This document shows, in pieces, positions 15,946 to 20,715 of a stretch of DNA of 20,715 nt. The notes under the pieces are model-generated. The model did no database searches and had not been told where the DNA came from. It worked only from the letters and a program-made list of their open reading frames with translations. Within the stretch, counting starts at the first letter, position 1, and each line of letters starts with the position of its first letter. Position numbers and translations under genes: made by a program. Source of the stretch: Paracoccaceae bacterium (GTDB taxonomy: Bacteria > Pseudomonadota > Alphaproteobacteria > Rhodobacterales > Rhodobacteraceae); NCBI GenBank assembly GCA_024644285.1, contig JAHELH010000010.1:1-20715 (forward strand), written 5' to 3'.

Positions 15946-16482
15946 ATGCTGGTCGTGACCGCGCTGGCGGTGGTGCGCACCCGCAGCCTGTTCGCCGTGG
16001 TGATGCTGTCGGGGGTGTTCAGCCTGCTCTCGGCGCTGCTGTTCGTGACGATGGACGCGGTCGACGTGGCGTTCACCGAGGCTGCGGTGGGGGCCGGCAT
16101 CTCGACGGTGCTGCTGCTCGGCACCCTGGCGCTGACATCGCGCTACGAGCGCACCGCGCGCCAGTCGCCGCTGGTGCCCGTCGCGGTGGTCCTGGTAACC
16201 GGCGCGGCGCTGTTCTACGGCACGCTCGACATGCCGAATTTCGGCGACCCGGCGGCGCCGGCCAGCAATCACGTCTATCCGGACTACATCGCGCGTTCGG
16301 TCGACCAGATCGACGTGCCCAACATCGTTACCGCGATCCTGGCCAGCTACCGCGGCTTCGACACGCTGGGCGAGGTGGCCGTGGTGTTCACCGCCGGAGT
16401 CGGCGTTCTGCTTCTGATTTCGGGTCTGCGCCGGCGCCGCAAGGGCGGGTCGAAGGCCAAGCAGGAAGGGCCGCGGGCATGA
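15946..16482 (+). CDS. DUF4040/MrpA C-terminal module as a separate subunit
   Basis: From the first standard start this is 178 residues. It carries the DUF4040 motif DVAFTEAAVGAGIST (40-54, E45 conserved) and, after two more helices, VPNIVTAILASYRGFDTLGE (124-143). Both belong to the C-terminal part of full-length MrpA and to MbhD/MbhE of archaeal membrane-bound hydrogenase. It should form part of the lateral ion path with MrpB, C and G. The frame stays open upstream of ATG 15946 and reads IETFITITLFL, completing the first helix. The only candidate at its beginning is ATA at 15913, 10 bp after GGGAGG and overlapping the mrpG stop. The true start may therefore be 15913. The end overlaps mrpB by four bases (ATGA). 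Confidence 0.9.
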   Translation: MLVVTALAVVRTRSLFAVVMLSGVFSLLSALLFVTMDAVDVAFTEAAVGAGISTVLLLGTLALTSRYERTARQSPLVPVAVVLVTGAALFYGTLDMPNFGDPAAPASNHVYPDYIARSVDQIDVPNIVTAILASYRGFDTLGEVAVVFTAGVGVLLLISGLRRRRKGGSKAKQEGPRA

Positions 16483-16922
16483 TGCACCACCACCTGATCC
16501 TGCGCGTGGTCACCAAGCTGCTGGTCGGCACGATCATCCTGTTCGCGCTCTACGTCCAGTTCCACGGCGATTTCTCGCCCGGCGGCGGGTTCCAGGCGGG
16601 CGTGATCATGGCGGTGGCCTTCATCCTTTACGGCATCGTCTTCCGGCTGGAGAAGGTGCAGCGCGTCCTGCCGCCCTGGGTGGTGCACAAGCTGATGGCG
16701 CTGGGCGTGCTGATCTATGCCGGCACAGGCATCCTGAGCTTCTTTCTGGGCTACAACTACCTCGATTACGGCGCGTTCAGCCCCGACCACCCGTCGCACG
16801 GCCAGCACTGGGGCATCCTGGCGGTGGAATTCGGCGTCGGCGTCACCGTCACCGGCGTGATGATCTCGATCTACTACGCCTTCGCCGCCCGCACCCCGCT
16901 GATCGACGACGAGGCGTGGTGA
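16479..16922 (+). CDS. mrpB: Na+/H+ antiporter subunit B (MrpB/MnhB)
   Basis: This 147-residue membrane protein has four helices and the MrpB hallmark HGDFSPGGGFQAG at 29-41. GGAAGGG lies eight bases before ATG 16479. A second ATG follows directly and could also be used. It overlaps the preceding gene by ATGA and the next gene by one base, so the set is translationally coupled. It sits beside MrpC in the antiporter and contributes to the cation path. Confidence 0.95.
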   Translation: MMHHHLILRVVTKLLVGTIILFALYVQFHGDFSPGGGFQAGVIMAVAFILYGIVFRLEKVQRVLPPWVVHKLMALGVLIYAGTGILSFFLGYNYLDYGAFSPDHPSHGQHWGILAVEFGVGVTVTGVMISIYYAFAARTPLIDDEAW

Positions 16923-17371
16923 TGCTGGAAGAATTCACCTGGGAATTCATCGTCGGCCACATGAATTACTGGCTGTTCATCGTGCTGATGATGACCGGTC
17001 TCTACGTCGTGGTGGCACGCGGCAACCTGGTCAAGAAAATCGTCGGCCTGAACATCTTCCAGGTCTCGGTCTTCATGCTCTACATCTCGATCGGCAAGAT
17101 CACCGGCGGCACCGCGCCGATCTTCTCGACGAACCTGCAGGGCAAGATCAAGCTGGATCCCGAGATCGTCTATTCCAACCCCCTGCCGCACGTGCTGATC
17201 CTGACCGCCATCGTGGTCGGAGTCGCCACCACGTCGCTGGGCCTGGCGCTGATCGTCCGCATCCGCGAGGAATACGGCACCATCGAGGAGCAGGGGATCC
17301 TGACGATCGAACGCGACATGGTTCACGAGGAAGAGCGCGTGCACGGTGAAGCCATGGGCGGCCGCGGCTGA
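16922..17371 (+). CDS. mrpC: Cation/H+ antiporter subunit C (MrpC/MnhC, NuoK-like)
   Basis: This 149-residue protein has three helices and the NuoK-like core VARGNLVKKIVGLNIFQ (about 33-49), then DPEIVYSNPLPHVLILTAIVVG with the conserved NPLPHVLILTAIVV pattern of MrpC. The C-terminal 35 residues or so are strongly charged (EEYGTIEEQG, MVHEEERVHGE), longer than the usual MrpC of about 110-115 residues. ATG at 16922 overlaps the mrpB stop; GTG codons at 16916 and 16919 are in frame and are possible alternatives. Confidence 0.95.
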   Translation: MLEEFTWEFIVGHMNYWLFIVLMMTGLYVVVARGNLVKKIVGLNIFQVSVFMLYISIGKITGGTAPIFSTNLQGKIKLDPEIVYSNPLPHVLILTAIVVGVATTSLGLALIVRIREEYGTIEEQGILTIERDMVHEEERVHGEAMGGRG

Positions 17372-18960
17372 TGGCGACCGAAACCGGGACCGCGCAGGAG
17401 GTGGTGCACCAGGCGGCGGCGCTGGCCGACCACCTGCCGATGCTCGTGGTGCTGGTGCCCTTCGTGGCCGCGCCGCTGGTCGTCGTCCTCGGGTCGCGCG
17501 GGCTGGCCTGGTGGCTGGCCTTCGTCGCCAGCGTCGTCTCCACCGTCATCGCCGCGGCGCTGCTGGCGCGCGTTTTCGATGGCAGCGTGATCTCCTACGC
17601 CATCGGCGGCTGGGCGCCGCCCCTCGGCATCGAGTACCGCATCGACGCCGCCAACGCCTTTGTCCTGCTGCTTGTCGCCGGTATCTCGACGGTGATCCTG
17701 CCCTACGCCAAGGTCAGCGTGGCCGCGGAGGTGCCCAAGAAGAACCACACGCTGTTCTACGCCGCCTACCTGCTGTGCTTCACCGGCCTGCTGGGCGTCA
17801 CCGCGACCGGCGACGCCTTCAACGTCTTCGTGTTCCTCGAGATCTCGTCGCTGTCGACCTACGTGCTGGTGGCGCAGGGCTCCTACCGCGACAAGCGCGC
17901 CTTCACCGCCGCCTACGACTACCTGATCATGGGCACCATCGGCGCCACGTTCTTCGTCATCGGCATCGGTTTTCTCTACATGGCGACCGGCACGCTGAAC
18001 ATGGCCGACATCGCCGACCGCATCGCCGAGCAGGGCTCGAACCGCACCGTGCGCGCGGCCTTCGCCTTCATCGTCGTCGGCATGGGGCTGAAGGCGGCGG
18101 TCTATCCGCTGCACCTGTGGCTGCCCGGCGCCTATACTCGCGCGCCCTCGGCGATCACCGCCTTCCTCGCCGGCACCGCGACCAAGGTGGCGATCTACGT
18201 GCTGCTGCGGTTCTTCTTCTCGGTGTTCCAGCCCGGGTTCACCTTCACCGTCAATACGCTGGAGATCATCGTCATCCCGCTGGCGATCCTGGCCATGTTC
18301 GCGGCCAGCTTCATCGCAATTTTCCAGAACGATTTCAAGCGGATGCTGGCCTATTCCTCGATCGCGCAGATCGGCTACATCCTGCTGGGCGTGGGGCTTC
18401 TGACGGCGACCGGCCTGACCGCCGGCATCGCGCATCTGTTCAACCACGGCATCACCAAGGCGACGCTGTTCATGGGCGTCGGTGCCATCGTCCTGCGGGT
18501 CGGCGGCTCGTGGTACGACCGGATCGACGGGCTCGGGCGCACGATGCCCTGGACCTCGGCCGCCATCGTCCTCGGCGGGCTGTCGCTGATCGGCGTGCCG
18601 GGCACCGCGGGTTTCATCTCGAAATGGCTGCTGGTGCAGGCGGCGCTGGAAAAGGGCTGGTGGCCCATCGCGCTGCTGGTCGTGGCCTCGTCGCTCTTGG
18701 CGGTGGTCTATGTCTGGCGCGTGGTCGAGGCGCTGTACCTGCGGGTGCCGCAGGGCAGGGCGGCCGAGGCGACCGACCCGCCGCTGATGATGCTGATCCC
18801 GCTGGGGCTGGCGGCGCTGGCCTGCATCTGGTTCGGCTTTGACACCCGCGTCACCATCGGCGCAAGCCAGATGGCGGCCGAGGGGCTGCTGGCGGGCTCG
18901 GCCGGCATGCTGGACAGTGTCGGCGCAAGCTCGGCCCTGCCGCTTGGCGCGGGGCATTAG
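17371..18960 (+). CDS. mrpD: Monovalent cation/H+ antiporter subunit D (MrpD/MnhD)
   Basis: This 529-residue protein of the NuoL/M/N family has about 14 helices. The ion-pair and proton-path residues are visible: E157 in FVFLEISSLSTYVL, K241 in GLKAAVYPLHLWLP, K272 in GTATKVAIY and K363 in FNHGITKATLF. The TKV pattern at helix 8 is MrpD-like rather than MrpA-like. In Mrp complexes this subunit conducts protons and is essential for antiport. Its ATG overlaps the mrpC stop by one base. A first 20 residues before the first helix are longer than in many MrpD proteins. Confidence 0.94.
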   Translation: MATETGTAQEVVHQAAALADHLPMLVVLVPFVAAPLVVVLGSRGLAWWLAFVASVVSTVIAAALLARVFDGSVISYAIGGWAPPLGIEYRIDAANAFVLLLVAGISTVILPYAKVSVAAEVPKKNHTLFYAAYLLCFTGLLGVTATGDAFNVFVFLEISSLSTYVLVAQGSYRDKRAFTAAYDYLIMGTIGATFFVIGIGFLYMATGTLNMADIADRIAEQGSNRTVRAAFAFIVVGMGLKAAVYPLHLWLPGAYTRAPSAITAFLAGTATKVAIYVLLRFFFSVFQPGFTFTVNTLEIIVIPLAILAMFAASFIAIFQNDFKRMLAYSSIAQIGYILLGVGLLTATGLTAGIAHLFNHGITKATLFMGVGAIVLRVGGSWYDRIDGLGRTMPWTSAAIVLGGLSLIGVPGTAGFISKWLLVQAALEKGWWPIALLVVASSLLAVVYVWRVVEALYLRVPQGRAAEATDPPLMMLIPLGLAALACIWFGFDTRVTIGASQMAAEGLLAGSAGMLDSVGASSALPLGAGH

Positions 18961-18969
18961 GGGGACGCG

Positions 18970-20490
18970 ATGGATACCGGCACTGCCATCTTCCTGTCGA
19001 TCCTGATCCCCTTCGCGGCGGTTTTCACCAACCTGATCTTCCGGAACAGCCCGAACCTGCGCGACGGGCTGACCGGGGCGGCCTCGGTCCTGGCCTTCCT
19101 CTGTGTGCTGGTGGTGCTGTACAACGAGGGCAACGGCACGTCCGAAGAGATCGTCTGGTTCCAGGTCTTCCCCGGCATCGACCTGGCCTTCAAGGTCGAG
19201 CCCCTGGGCCTGCTGTTCGCGATCATCGCGAGCGGGCTGTGGATCGTCACCCATGTCTACGGCATCGGCTACATGCGCGGGAACAACGAAAGCCACCACC
19301 CGCGCTTCTTCGCCTGCTTCTCCTTCGCCATCGCGTCCGCCATGGGCATCGCCTTTGCCGGCAACATGTTCACGCTGTTCCTGTTCTACGAGGCGCTGAC
19401 GATCTCGACCTATCCGCTGGTCGCGCACAAGGGCACGCCCGAGGCGATCCGTGGCGCGCGCACCTACCTGGCGATCCTGATCGGCACCTCGATCGGGCTG
19501 CAGCTGGTCGCGGTGATCTGGACCTGGGCGCTGGCCGGCACGCTGGATTTCACCAATGGCGGGATCCTGGCGGGCCATATCGAGGGGCCGATGGTGGCGA
19601 TCCTGCTGGGGCTTTACGCCTTCGGCATCGGCAAGGCGGCGCTGATGCCGTTCCACCGCTGGCTGCCCGCCGCGATGGTCGCGCCCACGCCGGTCTCGGC
19701 GCTGCTGCATGCCGTCGCGGTCGTCAAGGCCGGCGTCTTCACCATGCTGAAGGTCGGCGTCTACATCTTCGGCATCGATTTCCTTGCCGAGACCGGCGCC
19801 AGCGAATGGCTGATGTGGCTGGCGGCGTTCTCGATCCTCGCCGCCTCGGTGGTGGCGCTGACCAAGGACAACCTCAAGGCGCGGCTGGCCTATTCCACAG
19901 TCAGCCAGCTGTCCTACATCACGCTGGGCATGGCCTTGGCGACAACGATGGGGGCGCTGGGTGGGGGCCTGCACATCGCCACACACGCGGTGGGCAAGAT
20001 CACGCTCTTCATGTGCGCCGGCTCGATCTACGTCGCCACCCACAAGACCGAGATCAGCCAGATGAACGGGCTGGGCCGGGCGATGCCGATCACCTACGGC
20101 GCCTTTCTTGTCGGCGCGCTGTCAATCATAGGCCTGCCGCCCTTCGCGGGATCGTGGAGCAAGTGGCTGCTGATCGTCGGCGCCGCCGATGCCGGCCAGA
20201 TCGTCATGATCGGCGTGCTGATGGCCTCGTCGCTGTTGAACGTGGTCTACCTGCTGTCGGTTGTCGGACGCGGGTTCTTCCTGCCTGCCGCGGATCCCGG
20301 GAAACACGATCACGGCCACGGCGGGCAGGACGACCACGCCCCCGAAGGCGAGGCATCGGCCATGGTCTGGGGGCCGCCAGTGGCCTCTGCCGTGCTCTGC
20401 TTGGTCCTGTTCTTTTTCGCCGGCGACGTCGCCGCCTTCCTCGCGCCCATCGCCGAGCCCGCGGCCACCGCCGTCGCGGCAACCAACTAG
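18970..20490 (+). CDS. MrpA N-terminal-module/NuoL-like proton-conducting subunit
   Basis: This 506-residue second NuoL/M/N-family protein has E141 in FLFYEALTISTYPL, K222 in IGKAALMPFHRWLP, H247 and K253 in SALLHAVAVVKAG, and K343 in THAVGKITLF. The HA-x-x-V-x-AG form at helix 8 is that of MrpA/NuoL, not MrpD. It ends without the MrpA C-terminal domains, which are encoded separately at 15946-16482. A His-rich loop HDHGHGGQDDH (446-456) precedes the last helix. It starts nine bases after the mrpD stop with GGGGGA upstream. The likely role is a second proton channel of the complex. Some databases would label it 'subunit D family'. Confidence 0.9.
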   Translation: MDTGTAIFLSILIPFAAVFTNLIFRNSPNLRDGLTGAASVLAFLCVLVVLYNEGNGTSEEIVWFQVFPGIDLAFKVEPLGLLFAIIASGLWIVTHVYGIGYMRGNNESHHPRFFACFSFAIASAMGIAFAGNMFTLFLFYEALTISTYPLVAHKGTPEAIRGARTYLAILIGTSIGLQLVAVIWTWALAGTLDFTNGGILAGHIEGPMVAILLGLYAFGIGKAALMPFHRWLPAAMVAPTPVSALLHAVAVVKAGVFTMLKVGVYIFGIDFLAETGASEWLMWLAAFSILAASVVALTKDNLKARLAYSTVSQLSYITLGMALATTMGALGGGLHIATHAVGKITLFMCAGSIYVATHKTEISQMNGLGRAMPITYGAFLVGALSIIGLPPFAGSWSKWLLIVGAADAGQIVMIGVLMASSLLNVVYLLSVVGRGFFLPAADPGKHDHGHGGQDDHAPEGEASAMVWGPPVASAVLCLVLFFFAGDVAAFLAPIAEPAATAVAATN

Positions 20491-20503
20491 GGAGGCAAGC
20501 GCC

Positions 20504-20715
20504 ATGGCCAAGACCCCCACCAGACCCAAGGACGACCCCGCCACCTATCCCGCGCTGGGCCGCGCGCTGATGGCGGTGGAGAAGCCCGGCGCCGGCAAAG
20601 CCGTTTTGATTGGTCTTGCGGTCATCGTCGTGCTGCTCTTCCTCGCGGACGTCGCATATTACAAGAAAACATACCTCGACGTCGAAAAGGTCTTCGGCTT
20701 CTACGCCCTTTTCGG
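20504..20715 (+). CDS. Small membrane protein at the end of the mrp cluster (3' end outside window)
   Basis: Seventy residues are visible before the window ends. A basic, Pro-rich cytoplasmic start (MAKTPTRPKDDPATYPALGR) leads to one hydrophobic segment (about 45-57, AVLIGLAVIVVLLFLADVAYY), then KKTYLDVEKVFGFYALF, which looks like the beginning of a second helix. GGAGG lies eight bases upstream and the gene begins 13 bp after the previous stop, so it belongs to the operon. I do not recognise it as a standard Mrp subunit; it may be an accessory component. Confidence 0.8.
   Translation, partial: MAKTPTRPKDDPATYPALGRALMAVEKPGAGKAVLIGLAVIVVLLFLADVAYYKKTYLDVEKVFGFYALF

Noticed and set aside
17323..20043. 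A 906-residue open frame on the minus strand opposite the mrpD and mrpA-like genes
   Set aside because: It is low-complexity (Arg, Gln, Asp, His rich), has no family motif, and is antisense to two clear membrane-protein genes. High GC at third positions explains the lack of stops.

Overview
The window is GC-rich, densely packed bacterial DNA. A polyol operon of the kind known from Rhodobacter sphaeroides, alphaproteobacterial J-domain and BolA genes, and a metal-type KdsA beside capsule-export genes all point to the order Rhodobacterales (Roseobacter/Rhodobacter group). That placement is an inference from family resemblance, not from a search. I see no RNA genes, insertion sequences, phage genes or CRISPR arrays.

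Region 1 (1-9050, minus strand) is a sorbitol/mannitol (hexitol) uptake and oxidation locus. A LacI-type regulator is followed by smoE (binding protein), smoF and smoG (permeases), smoK (ATPase), smoS (sorbitol dehydrogenase), a second short-chain dehydrogenase, mtlK (mannitol 2-dehydrogenase) and an amidase that runs off the left edge. The 14-bp palindrome TTTACGCGCGTAAA lies upstream of smoE, and a one-mismatch copy lies upstream of the regulator gene. These are the likely operators. A perfect 15-bp inverted repeat between smoE and smoF probably sets the ratio of binding protein to permease. The polyols would be imported and oxidised to ketoses such as fructose; no sugar kinase is present in the window.

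Region 2 (9050-11100) holds a C-terminal J-domain protein with a possible zinc site, a divergent bolA, and two small proteins with DUF4177-like and DUF1905-like folds.

Region 3 (11237-14400, minus strand) is kpsT-kpsE-kdsA, tightly packed: the ATPase and the periplasm-spanning inner-membrane protein of an ABC-dependent capsule exporter, plus the synthase for Kdo 8-phosphate. Kdo probably serves both LPS and the capsule lipid linker. The permease kpsM is not in the window.

Region 4 (14744-20715, plus strand) is an Mrp/Mnh multisubunit cation/proton antiporter operon in the order E-F-G-A(C-terminal module)-B-C-D-A(N-terminal module), then a small membrane protein cut by the right edge. MrpA is split into two separately encoded parts, and the order E-F-G-A(C)-B-C-D resembles that of archaeal membrane-bound hydrogenase membrane arms rather than the Bacillus mrpABCDEFG order. 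The A(C) gene has no standard start codon where its first membrane helix begins; an ATA codon overlaps the preceding stop. Regions 3 and 4 diverge from a 343-bp control region at 14401-14743.
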